Assembly (NCBI GenBank): GCA_003569185.1
Contig: BGOJ01000001.1
Location: forward strand, 128,557 to 192,556
Direction: 5' to 3'
Length of the DNA: 64,000 nucleotides
Origin: Candidatus Planktophila sp.
Lineage (GTDB): Bacteria; Actinomycetota; Actinomycetes; Nanopelagicales; Nanopelagicaceae
The notes under the pieces are model-generated. The model had not been told where the DNA came from. It worked only from the letters and a program-made list of their open reading frames with translations, and did no database searches. The position numbers and the translations under genes were made by a program. Each line of letters begins with the position of its first letter. Position 1 is the stretch's first letter. Shown piece by piece: positions 1 to 8,527 of this stretch.

Positions 1-431
1 ACTAATGATGCTTTATATCCGGCACAAAGTGCTTGAGAGGTAAGGGCATCCATTGATTGTGCTCTAGAAATTCTTGGCACCATTTCAAGTGAAATTGCGG
101 TAACACCAGCACTGACTGCTGCATCAATTGAATCTTGCGCAGTTGATGGTGATAGAAATGAGATAGTTATTGCGCCTTTTTTCAGTGTTTTCATTTGATT
201 AGCAGTAAGTGGCTGTACTGATAAGACCACATCACTTCCGGCTAATACATCACCGCTTTTAACTTCAGCCCCAGCATCACTAAATTGCTTATCTGAGTAC
301 TCAGAAGCAAGGCCAGCATTTGATTCAATAATTACTTCTAAGCCCGCTTTTGTTAATTTAGAAATAATATCTGGCACCAAGGCAACCCGTAGTTCACCAG
401 ATTTTGTTTCCTTTGGTACTGCAATTCGCAT
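1..431 (-). CDS. pntA: NAD(P) transhydrogenase subunit alpha, partial (3' end outside window)
   Basis: This is the N-terminal 143 codons of the soluble, NAD(H)-binding alpha subunit of proton-translocating transhydrogenase, which exchanges hydride between NADH and NADP+ at the membrane. The reading frame begins MRIAVPKETKSGELRVALVP, the typical opening of the PntA/alanine dehydrogenase fold, and contains the segment VPRISRAQSMDALTSQA near residue 120, characteristic of PntA rather than alanine dehydrogenase. The ATG at 431 is preceded on the minus strand by TAAAGT and six bases, so the mRNA is probably leaderless. The C-terminal part and pntB would lie to the left of the window. Confidence 0.9.
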   Translation of the reverse strand, partial: MRIAVPKETKSGELRVALVPDIISKLTKAGLEVIIESNAGLASEYSDKQFSDAGAEVKSGDVLAGSDVVLSVQPLTANQMKTLKKGAITISFLSPSTAQDSIDAAVSAGVTAISLEMVPRISRAQSMDALTSQALCAGYKASL

Positions 432-456
432 CTGCTTACTTTACCCAACCTTAACT

Positions 457-1410
457 TTACTTATTACCCATTAAATCACCTTTAGTTAGGTGATATAGCA
501 AGGCTTGAATTGTGGTTCTGCGATGAAAGGCTTGGCGCCAGACAACAGATTTGTCGCCATCGATAACTTCGGCTGAAACCTCTTCACCACGGTGGGCTGG
601 CAGGCAGTGCATGAATATGGAGTCCTTAGCAGTTAACTTCATCAAATCAGCTGTGACTGCAAATGGAGTCAACGCTGCGATTTTTTCTGCTCGATCAGAT
701 TCAGAATCTCCCATCGACATCCAAACATCGGTGTAGATGGCACTGGCACCGGCAGCGGCAGCTTTAGCATCGGAGGTAACCTCAATTTGTCCGCCAGATC
801 GTTTAGCAATTTCAAGTGCTTGATTTACAACAGTTGCCTTTGGCGCCCATTTACCACCTGGGGTTGCAACAACAACATGTGCTCCCATGGTGGCGCCCAT
901 GATCAACCAGGCAGCAGCAACATTATTGCCATCGCCGATATAAGAAAACTTACGCCCCTTTAAATCTTTACCAAATCTTTCATGAATAGTTAGCCAATCT
1001 GCAAGTAATTGCGTTGGATGGTCATCATCAGTCAAGGCATTTATGACAGGAATCGATGCATGTTTTCCTAATTCATCAACATCTGACTGAGCAAAAGTTC
1101 TAACTATCAGAGCACTACAAAATCCAGAAATTATCTTTGCAGTATCAGAGATAGTTTCACCGCGACCTATTTGTAAATCATCAGCTCGCAAGAAGATTGG
1201 TGAGCCGCCTAAATGGGCAACTGCAGTTTCAGATGCCAATCTTGTTCGAGTTGAAGATTTAGTCATATATATAGCCACAGTCTTTTTGGCTAAAGCCTTC
1301 TTTGCGCGCAGTGGTTTTTTGGCAAATTTACTTGCGGTATTCAAAATCAATTCAATATCTGTCTTAGACAGATCAGAGGTGCGCAGGAGATCTTTTAATG
1401 GCCGGCTCAT
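457..1410 (-). CDS. argF: Ornithine carbamoyltransferase
   Basis: Catalyses carbamoyl phosphate plus ornithine to citrulline in cytosolic arginine biosynthesis. The 317-residue protein has the carbamoyl-phosphate loop SSTRTR at about residues 52-57, the HPTQ motif near residue 131 and the ornithine-binding HCLPAHRGEE segment near residue 268, which separates it from aspartate transcarbamoylase. Length is normal for the family. No other arg gene is adjacent, so it is not in an arg cluster here. TACCAT lies six bases before the ATG on the minus strand (1417-1422), with no Shine-Dalgarno, so transcription is probably leaderless from a promoter back-to-back with that of the next gene. Confidence 0.95.
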   Translation of the reverse strand: MSRPLKDLLRTSDLSKTDIELILNTASKFAKKPLRAKKALAKKTVAIYMTKSSTRTRLASETAVAHLGGSPIFLRADDLQIGRGETISDTAKIISGFCSALIVRTFAQSDVDELGKHASIPVINALTDDDHPTQLLADWLTIHERFGKDLKGRKFSYIGDGNNVAAAWLIMGATMGAHVVVATPGGKWAPKATVVNQALEIAKRSGGQIEVTSDAKAAAAGASAIYTDVWMSMGDSESDRAEKIAALTPFAVTADLMKLTAKDSIFMHCLPAHRGEEVSAEVIDGDKSVVWRQAFHRRTTIQALLYHLTKGDLMGNK

Positions 1411-1450
1411 TGGTAAATGGTAGGCGATAAATTTGGATTAAGATTTGGGT
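1411..1450. promoter_or_regulatory. Divergent leaderless promoter pair (argF / DUF3039)
   Basis: On the minus strand TACCAT (1417-1422) sits six bases before the argF ATG. On the plus strand TAAGAT (1439-1444) sits six bases before the ATG at 1451. Both fit an actinobacterial -10 hexamer (TANNNT) placed so that transcription would begin at or next to the start codon. The -35 regions must overlap in about 16 bases between them. The -10 matches are seen; promoter activity is inferred. Confidence 0.5.
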
Positions 1451-1702
1451 ATGGGATTTTTAGATGATTTACGCGGTAAATCAGGTAAGACTGACTTATT
1501 GGAGAAGGAAGATTTATCACCAACTGATGAGGGTGACCATGAACGTTTCTCTCACTACGTTGATAAAAACAAGATCACAGAATCTGCTGTAACTGGAAAA
1601 CCCGTGCGCGCTTTATGTGGAAAGAAGTGGATACCTAATCGTGATCCACAAAAATTCCCAGTATGTCCAACATGTAAAGAGATTCACGCCCGCTTAAAGT
1701 AA
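1451..1702 (+). CDS. DUF3039 family protein with CxxC zinc-knuckle-like motif
   Basis: A small actinobacterial conserved protein of about 83 residues with no established function. The C-terminal half shows C..K-W-P and CPTCKEIHARL, three cysteines plus a histidine that could bind zinc; the N-terminal half is acidic and polar. A TTG six bases upstream (1445) could also start the frame, but the -10-like TAAGAT at 1439-1444 favours a leaderless start at the ATG at 1451. The family assignment rests on the characteristic segment around VRALCGKKW. No function can be given from the sequence. Confidence 0.75.
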   Translation: MGFLDDLRGKSGKTDLLEKEDLSPTDEGDHERFSHYVDKNKITESAVTGKPVRALCGKKWIPNRDPQKFPVCPTCKEIHARLK

Positions 1703-1733
1703 ATTCTCAGTTAAAACCGATACTCTAAAATTC

Positions 1734-3452
1734 ATGAGATCGCGCAAATTATTAATACTTGCAGTCGCTTTCTCATTTATGCTTTCAACTTTAACTCCGG
1801 CCAATGCCGATAACCCACCAAGAAGAATATTGTCTGGTTGGCTACCAGATTATTCACTTGCTCGTAATTTGCCGACCGTTGAAGGTAATTTAGATCTGAT
1901 TCGAGATATCTCACCATTTTGGTATGGCTTAACTGGTGAAACAAATATTAAAGACAAGTATGCCTTAGGTGGATACACAACCCCTAAGGAAGCGGTAATT
2001 GCTAGATTAAAAGCCAATGGATTGCTTTTACTTCCCACCATTACAGATGATACAAAAAAATTAGTCCTGGCTAACTTGCTTGCCAATCCAACATCTCGAA
2101 CCAATATTGTTCAAACAATTAAGTCATTAGTGCTTAAATATAATTACGATGGTATTGACTTAGATTTTGAAGTCTTTTATACCCAAGATGGCAGATCATC
2201 TTGGCTGACGACAAAACCAAATTGGATCGCATTTATAAAAGAGTTGTCTACCGCTTTGCATGAGCAAGGAAAATTGTTATCGGTAACTACCCCGCCAGAT
2301 TTTGCTCCGGAAACTAAACGAGCTGGTAACTGGGTTTTTTCTTGGGCAGAAATTGGACCACATATTGATCGCCTTCGAATTATGGCTTATGACTTTTCAA
2401 CGGTAAATCCTGGCCCAATTGGTCCACTTCCTTGGAGTGAAGATGCTGTTAAGTATGCATCAACACAAATGCCAGCATCTAAAGTTTTCTTAGGTATTCC
2501 AGGATATGGCCGAGATTGGATTACAAAAGTAGAGGGTGTTTGTCCAAAAGATTTTGCCACCTCAGTTGTGGTTGGCGCAAAAGCTGCGGTTGTAATGCGT
2601 GAGGCGGTAACACTTGCTACGACAAATAACGCAGCAATTACTTATAACCCAACTCATGCAGAATCAACTTTTACCTATAAAAAAACATATGTAGATCCAA
2701 CAAACTCTGCCAGCTTTTGCACTGCAACTAGGACGGTCTGGTTTCCAGATGAGAAAAGTTATGCTGCTAGAACAAATTTAGTTGGCAAATATCGATTAGG
2801 TGGAATTGCGGTTTGGACCTTTGGAATGGAAAATACTGCAGCTATTACTGCAGTTAGAGATATTGCAAAATCTATTGCCCCAGATCAAGTTATAGGCACT
2901 ATTGCAACAGATTTAGAGCAGATCGCCTACGGCTCCACCTTTAACTTAACTGGCACTTTCAAACTACCTGATAAAACTCCAATTCCATCCCTAAATGTAA
3001 GATTTGAAATCAAAAACAGTTCAGATAATAGTTGGCGAACTTTAGCTGCCGGGGTAACTGATGCGGCCGGCGTGATTGCAGTGCCAGTAATTGTGGGTCA
3101 AAAAAGTGAGATCAGATTAGTTTCAGAAGGAAGTTGGGAAAGATCAGAGGGAAAGACTTTAGAAAAAACTATTTCAGTTATTCCAAAAGTTAGGTTGGAT
3201 CTACCAGCTTCGCTCAAAGTTAATACAACATATGCAGTAATTGGACAGGTATCGCCAAAAAGTGCTGACATCAAATTAACTGTTAAGCAAGGCGGCAAGT
3301 CGATCGGTGAGTTCTCAACAGATGCCAATGGCCTATTTACCTTTAATACTAAAGTGACAGAGCCTGGCCTTGCCAAATATCAGGTGGTTATTGCAGCTGG
3401 CAGCAAAAATACCGCCGGTATTAGTGATGAGATAACTGTTTTAGTTAGATAA
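1734..3452 (+). CDS. Secreted glycoside hydrolase family 18 protein with C-terminal Ig-like domains
   Basis: Starts with a Sec signal peptide (residues 1 to about 25, ending ANA) followed by a GH18 TIM barrel. The catalytic DxxDxDxE motif is intact at residues 139-146 (DGIDLDFE), with E146 the expected proton donor; the later segments RIMAYDF and GGIAVWTFG also fit. The family includes chitinases, endo-N-acetylglucosaminidases and spore-cortex-type lysins, so the target could be chitin or peptidoglycan. Residues about 395-572 look like two beta-sandwich domains, probably for binding or spacing. A -10-like TACTCT ends seven bases before the ATG. The next gene starts seven bases downstream. The enzyme class is well supported, the substrate is not. 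Confidence 0.85.
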   Translation: MRSRKLLILAVAFSFMLSTLTPANADNPPRRILSGWLPDYSLARNLPTVEGNLDLIRDISPFWYGLTGETNIKDKYALGGYTTPKEAVIARLKANGLLLLPTITDDTKKLVLANLLANPTSRTNIVQTIKSLVLKYNYDGIDLDFEVFYTQDGRSSWLTTKPNWIAFIKELSTALHEQGKLLSVTTPPDFAPETKRAGNWVFSWAEIGPHIDRLRIMAYDFSTVNPGPIGPLPWSEDAVKYASTQMPASKVFLGIPGYGRDWITKVEGVCPKDFATSVVVGAKAAVVMREAVTLATTNNAAITYNPTHAESTFTYKKTYVDPTNSASFCTATRTVWFPDEKSYAARTNLVGKYRLGGIAVWTFGMENTAAITAVRDIAKSIAPDQVIGTIATDLEQIAYGSTFNLTGTFKLPDKTPIPSLNVRFEIKNSSDNSWRTLAAGVTDAAGVIAVPVIVGQKSEIRLVSEGSWERSEGKTLEKTISVIPKVRLDLPASLKVNTTYAVIGQVSPKSADIKLTVKQGGKSIGEFSTDANGLFTFNTKVTEPGLAKYQVVIAAGSKNTAGISDEITVLVR

Positions 3453-3459
3453 TTAGGCC

Positions 3460-3756
3460 ATGAGTTCTCAAACCCAAGTTGAAGAGACTTTAGATTTAAG
3501 TAAGTTTTTTGACAATCTTTGGGTAGCAATTGTGTGGGATGACCCAGTTAATTTAATGAATTATGTAACTTATGTATTTATAAAGCTTTTCGGCTTTTCA
3601 AAAGAGAAAGCACATAAATTAATGATGCAGGTTCACACCGAAGGAAAAGCAGTAGTCGCATCTGGTACACGGGAAGAGATGGAACGAGCTGTTCAGCAAT
3701 TACATGAGCATGGCTTATGGGCCACATTACAAAGAGATGATCATGGGCGAGTTTAA
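3460..3756 (+). CDS. clpS: ATP-dependent Clp protease adaptor ClpS
   Basis: A 98-residue N-end-rule adaptor that delivers substrates to ClpC or ClpA with ClpP. It shows the diagnostic core: [16 protein letters not shown], where the D-D-P-V-N residues form the N-degron pocket, followed by [20 protein letters not shown] and the [10 protein letters not shown] tail. Length matches the family. It is translationally coupled to the DUF2017 gene, whose probable start lies inside its last codons, an arrangement common in actinobacteria. Confidence 0.93.
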
Positions 3757-4315
3757 AGGATCTGCTGCCGCTAATGATTTATCAGTTGCGTTAAGCAATG
3801 ATGAGTTACACATTCTTATAAATCTAGTTGAACAGTTATTAGAACTACTAGGTGAACGTAATTTCACCCACCACTATCAATCAGATGATCCCTTTGCTCA
3901 ACTAATGGCGGCAACTCTTGGAAATATTGAATCACCAATAGATCAACCAGAGGATCCAGTTTTAAGAAGATTATTACCCAATGGCTATGCTGATCCAGAG
4001 AGCGCCGCTGAGTTTCGTAAATACACCGAAGGTTCACTCCGTATGGTTAAGCAAAAGCACCTGCTTTATCTGCGCGAACAACTAGTTTTTCCAGTAGATC
4101 ATGAATTACCTAAGGCAGATATTGCAGTAACTGATCCAACGCAGTGGTTGATTGCGATTAATGATTTACGAATAGCACTTGCCGTTAGGTTAGATATTGG
4201 TCAAGATGGATATGAGAAGTTTGAATTAATGAAGGACTCTGATCCACAAAAGCATTTGCATGCGGTTTATTACTGGCTGGGCGCAATTCAAGAGAGCCTG
4301 ATCAGCCATCTTTAG
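3743..4315 (+). CDS. DUF2017 family protein
   Basis: An actinobacterial protein of about 190 residues usually found directly after clpS; function unknown, although the conserved pairing suggests a part in Clp proteolysis. It is helical and acidic, with no signal peptide or membrane segment. The frame opens further upstream at 3704 and 3737, but those starts would lie deep in clpS; the ATG at 3743 ([12 protein letters not shown]) overlaps clpS by 14 bases and gives the usual family length. A strong hairpin follows the stop. Confidence 0.75.
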   Translation: MGEFKGSAAANDLSVALSNDELHILINLVEQLLELLGERNFTHHYQSDDPFAQLMAATLGNIESPIDQPEDPVLRRLLPNGYADPESAAEFRKYTEGSLRMVKQKHLLYLREQLVFPVDHELPKADIAVTDPTQWLIAINDLRIALAVRLDIGQDGYEKFELMKDSDPQKHLHAVYYWLGAIQESLISHL

Positions 4316-4321
4316 ATAAAA

Positions 4322-4351
4322 AAAGTGGGGCCAATTTCTTGGCCCCACTTT
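4322..4351. terminator. Bidirectional intrinsic terminator
   Basis: A perfect 13-bp inverted repeat, AAAGTGGGGCCAA / TTGGCCCCACTTT, with loop TTTC. An A-rich flank on the left and T-rich bases on the right let it act in both directions, between the clpS-DUF2017 operon and the convergent rhodopsin gene. Confidence 0.88.
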
Positions 4352-4369
4352 CTAATTCAGATCAACTGC

Positions 4370-5140
4370 TTAGTGATCGTCCTTCATTCCCTCTGCTACG
4401 GATTTCATCTTTGCAATCTTTAGGATTGTTAGACCAAATACGCACTTCGCCAAAACGTCAGCAATCGTGTAACCGATTTGACGATTAACAAATGCAGCTG
4501 GGTCCAATGCGTCTTGTCCCAAGATTGGAAGCAAGTAAGCGATTGGATAAACGCCCCAAGTTGCGATCAAAAGCAAGCGCAAGCGACCAACGGTTGCTGC
4601 AACTCCTGCTGGTTGACGATCTAGAGACTTTGATAGCTCTACGAACAATACGTACAAGATGTATAGGAAAGGTATTGTTGAAAGAACACCCCAAAGAACT
4701 TTGGTGTTGTTGTCAGTTGAAATCTCACCTGGGTAACCAAGTGCGATCATTGCTGCTGATGCTGGAACTAAGCGGGTGATTAATGAAGAAGCCGCTGCCT
4801 TAGCAAGAGCAAGAACTGCTACTACCTCAACAAGTAGTAGAGGTACTGTCAGAATCCAGTCAACATATCGGTAACCCTCGTTGAAAGTTCCGTGTCCTGT
4901 TCCAACCTTTACAGCGCCATCAACAAATGAATCATCAAATGAATTGAAGATTCTCATGTAATGGTATGCCGCAATGAAGGTAACCATTGAAGACATAACT
5001 AGAGCTGTGCGGTATTTAGGTAGTACACGTGATTGTGAAACTAATGTGTAGATAGTGCAGGCAAGCATTGATACAAGTCCAAATGAAAGAACGTTGTATA
5101 CAATCCCGAACTGATCTGCAGATAGCGCGATTGAGTTCAT
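4370..5140 (-). CDS. Actinorhodopsin, green-light-driven proton pump
   Basis: A 256-residue, seven-helix type-1 rhodopsin that pumps protons out of the cell using retinal. Helix C reads RYVDWILTVPLLLVE: D94 is the Schiff-base counterion and proton acceptor, E105 the cytoplasmic donor, and L102 at the spectral tuning site (residue 105 of green proteorhodopsin) predicts green absorption. H60 matches the conserved His partner of the acceptor. K232 in helix G (DVLAKCVFG) binds retinal. Helix E has W150-G151, where bacteriorhodopsin has two Trp; Gly here opens a side window that in xanthorhodopsin accommodates a carotenoid antenna. Unlike most genes here it has a long leader and a strong Shine-Dalgarno (GGAGG about ten bases before the ATG). 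No retinal-synthesis gene lies in the window. Confidence 0.97.
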   Translation of the reverse strand: MNSIALSADQFGIVYNVLSFGLVSMLACTIYTLVSQSRVLPKYRTALVMSSMVTFIAAYHYMRIFNSFDDSFVDGAVKVGTGHGTFNEGYRYVDWILTVPLLLVEVVAVLALAKAAASSLITRLVPASAAMIALGYPGEISTDNNTKVLWGVLSTIPFLYILYVLFVELSKSLDRQPAGVAATVGRLRLLLIATWGVYPIAYLLPILGQDALDPAAFVNRQIGYTIADVLAKCVFGLTILKIAKMKSVAEGMKDDH

Positions 5141-5387
5141 CTAAATAAGCCTCCATAGGCATTTAGGTTGCTCACACCCTTTTGGGCATAAGCGAGCAAT
5201 TATTCGTAACCCCATATGTAAGCTACGACCAACTGCCTAGGTATAGGGTGGCTGTTACTTGCCAGTCCAGCAAGACAATCCACCCTTATTTCACCCGAAT
5301 TTTTAAGTAATTTTTATGCCAAAAATGGGCAAATCGGACATTTATGCGGGGCAAAGTATGTGCAAGGGGATATCAAGGCTCGCCATT
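5141..5387. promoter_or_regulatory. Intergenic control region between actinorhodopsin and murI
   Basis: About 250 bases without a convincing gene. On the minus strand it holds the rhodopsin leader with its GGAGG ribosome site near 5150 and AT-rich stretches around 5200-5215 that could include a -10 element; I could not fix one promoter. The plus-strand frame that opens at 5344 has no support as coding sequence before the murI ATG. The region is large for this compact genome, which fits regulated, high expression of the rhodopsin. Confidence 0.4.
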
Positions 5388-5400
5388 TACACTTACACAA

Positions 5401-6213
5401 ATGGCCACCTCTGAAATACCAAAAAAGAGCGCCCCTATTGGAATCTTTGACTCAGGCGTCGGTGGGTTAACGGTAGCTAGGGCAATCATTGATCAACTGC
5501 CAGGTGAGTCAATTCTTTATTTAGGCGATACCGCCCGCGGTCCCTATGGAGTTCGACCATTAGCGCAAGTTAGAACCTTCGCACTTGAGATTATGGATCA
5601 ATTAGTTGCAGCTGGTGTGAAAGCAATTGTGATTGCATGCAACACAGCCAGCGCTGCGATGTTGCGAGATGCCAGAGAGAGATATCAGATTCCAGTTATT
5701 GAGGTAATTCAACCAGCGGTAAGGCGAGCGGTTTCGGCAACTAGAAGTGGCAAGGTTGGTGTGATTGGCACAAATGCCACCATCGACTCAAAGGCTTATT
5801 TAGATGCATTTGCTGCCGCACCACAATTAAGTATTACCTCAAAGGCTTGTCCATTATTTGTTGAATTTGTTGAAAATGGCAAAACCACGGGGGATGAGAT
5901 TACAAAGATTGCACAAGATTACCTATCTGAAATGAAGAGTGCTCAGGTTGATACCTTGGTTTTAGGTTGCACTCACTACCCACTATTAACAGGAGTTATC
6001 TCCTATGTCATGGGAAATGATGTCACCTTAGTTTCAAGTGCTGAGGAGACAGCAAAGGATCTTTATCGCACCCTAGTTGAGTCAAATTTGTTAAATGATC
6101 AATCTGGCAAGGTGAGTCATAGGTTTGTAGCAACTGGAGATCCAGATAAGTTTGCCACCTTGGCTAAGAGGTTTTTAGGCCCTGAGGTAGTAACTGTTAC
6201 AAATAAGATCTAG
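5401..6213 (+). CDS. murI: Glutamate racemase
   Basis: Makes D-glutamate for peptidoglycan. Residues 14-24 carry the [11 protein letters not shown] substrate loop. The two catalytic cysteines are present: C80 in VIACNTASA and C190 in LGCTHYPLL. The frame stays open back to 5344, but the ATG at 5401 gives the normal family length (270 residues), and TACACT seven bases upstream fits a leaderless start there. It begins a run of small housekeeping genes (murI, rph, rdgB), an order common in actinobacteria. Confidence 0.94.
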   Translation: MATSEIPKKSAPIGIFDSGVGGLTVARAIIDQLPGESILYLGDTARGPYGVRPLAQVRTFALEIMDQLVAAGVKAIVIACNTASAAMLRDARERYQIPVIEVIQPAVRRAVSATRSGKVGVIGTNATIDSKAYLDAFAAAPQLSITSKACPLFVEFVENGKTTGDEITKIAQDYLSEMKSAQVDTLVLGCTHYPLLTGVISYVMGNDVTLVSSAEETAKDLYRTLVESNLLNDQSGKVSHRFVATGDPDKFATLAKRFLGPEVVTVTNKI

Positions 6214-6246
6214 TTTTAATAAATTTAAAATCAAAGGGAGCCAGTT

Positions 6247-6972
6247 ATGAGTAGAGCAGATGGACGAAGTGATGATCAGCTGCGAGCCATTAAATTCACC
6301 CGTAATTGGCTAAATAATGCTGAAGGATCTGTATTGGTTGAGTTTGGAAACACAAGAGTTTTATGTGTTGCCTCATTTACACCAGGTGTTCCCAGGTGGT
6401 TAGTTGGCAAGGGTGAGGGTTGGGTAACAAGTGAGTATGCAATGCTGCCAAGAGCTACTCACACTAGATCTGATCGAGAGAGTGTTAAAGGAAAATTAGG
6501 TGGTCGAACTCAAGAGATCTCAAGATTAGTTGGCAGATCACTGCGCGGAATTGTTGATATGAAAGCTCTAGGTGAAAACACCATTGTGATTGATTGTGAT
6601 GTGCTGCAAGCAGATGGCGGTACTAGAACTGCTGCGATTACTGGTGCTTATGTTGCACTCGCAGATGCGATCTCTTGGGCGCAAGGTAAGGGACATATTG
6701 CACAAAGTGCTAAGCCACTTAGCCAATCTGTAGCAGCGGTTTCAGTTGGAATTGTTAATGGCAAGCCAACCTTAGATCTTTGTTATGAAGAGGATGTAAG
6801 TGCTGAAACAGATATGAATATTGTCTGCACCGGTGATGGTAATTTTATTGAGGTACAAGGAACAGCAGAGGGTGCACCCTTTGATCGCTCTCTGTTAAAT
6901 CAACTGCTTGACCTTGGCGCAGCAGGTTGTGCCCAACTTACTAAATTACAAATAGCAGCTTTAGCTAAGTAA
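6247..6972 (+). CDS. rph: Ribonuclease PH
   Basis: A phosphorolytic 3'-5' exoribonuclease that trims tRNA 3' ends. The 241-residue protein has the usual opening ([12 protein letters not shown]), the R-rich segment [22 protein letters not shown] cut into the active-site loop near residues 77-97, the phosphate-binding [10 protein letters not shown]-like segment ([12 protein letters not shown]) near residue 121, and D/E-rich metal residues in [17 protein letters not shown] ribosome site lies about eight bases before the ATG. It forms an operon with rdgB, ten bases downstream. Confidence 0.95.
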   Translation: MSRADGRSDDQLRAIKFTRNWLNNAEGSVLVEFGNTRVLCVASFTPGVPRWLVGKGEGWVTSEYAMLPRATHTRSDRESVKGKLGGRTQEISRLVGRSLRGIVDMKALGENTIVIDCDVLQADGGTRTAAITGAYVALADAISWAQGKGHIAQSAKPLSQSVAAVSVGIVNGKPTLDLCYEEDVSAETDMNIVCTGDGNFIEVQGTAEGAPFDRSLLNQLLDLGAAGCAQLTKLQIAALAK

Positions 6973-6981
6973 CTTTTTCAA

Positions 6982-7611
6982 GTGATACGCCGGCTGGTAT
7001 TAGCGACAAAAAATAAGGGAAAGATTGTTGAGTTTGAACGCCTACTAAATCAACATGCACAATCAATAAAAGTTTTAGGGTTAGCTGATTTTCCAGATAT
7101 GCCAGAGGTGCATGAGAGCGGTAAAACCTTAAGTGAGAATGCTAAGTTAAAAGCAAAATCCATCTCGATCTTTACCAAACTTCCTTGCTTAGCTGATGAC
7201 AGCGGTTTATTTATTGATGCCTTAGCCGGAGATCCTGGAATTTATTCAGCCAGGTGGGCCGGTTATGAAGGTGTAGATGCTCATGAGCGCGATCGGTTGA
7301 ACATTGAAAAGGTGTTAACACAATTAAAAGATGTGCCGGTGCAAAAGCGGGGAGCACAATTTAAGGCGGTAGTTGCTTTCTATAAACCAAGTACAAATGG
7401 GTTAGCGATCGAAAAAGAGGAGCTAGGTGTTATGCCCGGTGAGATAGTTTTGGCACCACTTGGTGATGGTGGATTTGGTTATGACCCAATTTTTAAACCA
7501 ACTGGATTTGATCAAACTTTGGCGCAACTTCCTCCAGGGGTGAAGGATGAGGTTAGTCATCGTGGTATTGCTTTTCGGGCGATGACCCCCTTTTTGCTTT
7601 CAAACCTTTAA
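6982..7611 (+). CDS. rdgB: Non-canonical purine NTP pyrophosphatase (RdgB/HAM1)
   Basis: Hydrolyses dITP, XTP and related damaged nucleotides to monophosphates, keeping them out of DNA and RNA. The 209-residue protein starts with GTG at 6982 and shows the family opening LVLATKNKGKIVEF, the central ADDSGLFIDALAGDPGIYSARWAG near residues 70-92, and the C-terminal GFGYDPIFKP and VSHRGIAFRAM motifs. The coupling to rph is the standard actinobacterial arrangement. Confidence 0.94.
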   Translation: MIRRLVLATKNKGKIVEFERLLNQHAQSIKVLGLADFPDMPEVHESGKTLSENAKLKAKSISIFTKLPCLADDSGLFIDALAGDPGIYSARWAGYEGVDAHERDRLNIEKVLTQLKDVPVQKRGAQFKAVVAFYKPSTNGLAIEKEELGVMPGEIVLAPLGDGGFGYDPIFKPTGFDQTLAQLPPGVKDEVSHRGIAFRAMTPFLLSNL

Positions 7612-7746
7612 TTGTTGGCAATTCATCTCAATAATTGGCAATCTGAGTGTTGTATCCTTGTCGCATCCTTCCCTAAGGAAATAACATCAAACCTCACTCT
7701 GCTAGTAAGCAAGATTTAGCTAGTGCCGATATTTAAGGAGTTTTAA

Positions 7747-8478
7747 GTGGCCGCAAAGAAGAAAGCTGCGAAGAAATCTGCAGCAAAGAAAAGCTCTGCT
7801 AAGCGCAGTGTAAAAAAGAGCGCTAAGCGCACACCTGCAAAGCGAAGTGCAAAGAAGAGTGCTAAGAAATCATCTCGCGCAAAGGTTCGCTACTCAATTC
7901 CAGCGGTACCTGTAAGCGGATCATCTAGATCTTCAGTATCAACAATCTCAACAACTCCAAAACCAGCATCAGGTTCTTCATACTCTTCAAAAAATACTAA
8001 GAGCAAGGACACTGGTTCCTCAAAAGGAATCATGATCGCGGTTGTATTGGGAATTGTTATTTTGGCAGTAGCTGTTATTTCAAAGAATTCATCCTCTGAA
8101 TCAACAACAGTTACACCAACTCCAGCAGCTTCAGAGAGCGCTGCACCAACTGAGCAACCAAGTGCAGAGCCAAGTGGTGCACCACTTGCTGCACATGAGG
8201 CACCAGTAGGAATCGTTTCACTTTACAACGCAACCGGTGCAACTGTTAACTGGAAAGCACCTGCAGCTTCTGAAGGAATTACTGGCTACAACATCGAACT
8301 TCGCGATAATGGCGTTGGCGAGTGGAAGTTAGTTGCAACAGTTCCAGCAACTCAATTTAAGCAACAAATCACCAAGAATGATTCAACAGGTTGGGTACAA
8401 GTTAAAGTCTCAACTGTTTACTCAGATGGTGTTGTTTCAGAAGGTAAAGTTCATGGATTGCCAGGTAGCTGGTCTTAA
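7747..8478 (+). CDS. Membrane-anchored protein with histone H1-like lysine-rich tail and extracellular FnIII-like domain
   Basis: A 243-residue protein of unknown function with three parts. Residues 2-48 are almost wholly Ala, Lys and Ser in AKK/SAKK repeats, like the DNA-binding tails of histone H1-like bacterial proteins. A Ser/Thr-rich linker leads to one hydrophobic helix at about 94-112. A Pro/Ser/Glu/Thr linker follows, then a domain at about 151-235 with the strand pattern of fibronectin type III (VNWKAP, ITGYNIELR, VQVKVSTVYSDG). The positive N-terminus implies it is cytoplasmic, with the FnIII domain outside. Translation starts at GTG 7747 with AAGGAG six bases upstream. It is followed by a strong terminator and looks monocistronic. 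DNA binding is inference. Confidence 0.75.
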   Translation: MAAKKKAAKKSAAKKSSAKRSVKKSAKRTPAKRSAKKSAKKSSRAKVRYSIPAVPVSGSSRSSVSTISTTPKPASGSSYSSKNTKSKDTGSSKGIMIAVVLGIVILAVAVISKNSSSESTTVTPTPAASESAAPTEQPSAEPSGAPLAAHEAPVGIVSLYNATGATVNWKAPAASEGITGYNIELRDNGVGEWKLVATVPATQFKQQITKNDSTGWVQVKVSTVYSDGVVSEGKVHGLPGSWS

Positions 8479-8494
8479 TTCATAACAAAATTCT

Positions 8495-8526
8495 AACGGC
8501 CCTTAATTTTTTAAGGGCCGTTTTTA
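8495..8526. terminator. Bidirectional intrinsic terminator
   Basis: A perfect 12-bp stem, AACGGCCCTTAA / TTAAGGGCCGTT, with loop TTTT, followed by T-rich sequence. It separates the plus-strand lysine-rich membrane protein from the convergent acyltransferase. Confidence 0.88.
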
Positions 8527-8527
8527 T

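Noticed and set aside
5344-5400. Longer murI beginning at 5344
   Set aside because: The extra 19 residues have no family counterpart, and TACACT placed seven bases before 5401 supports the shorter start.
7612-7650. Repeated TTGGCAAT motif as a regulator site
   Set aside because: Only two imperfectly spaced copies in an AT-rich gap; no clear promoter geometry.
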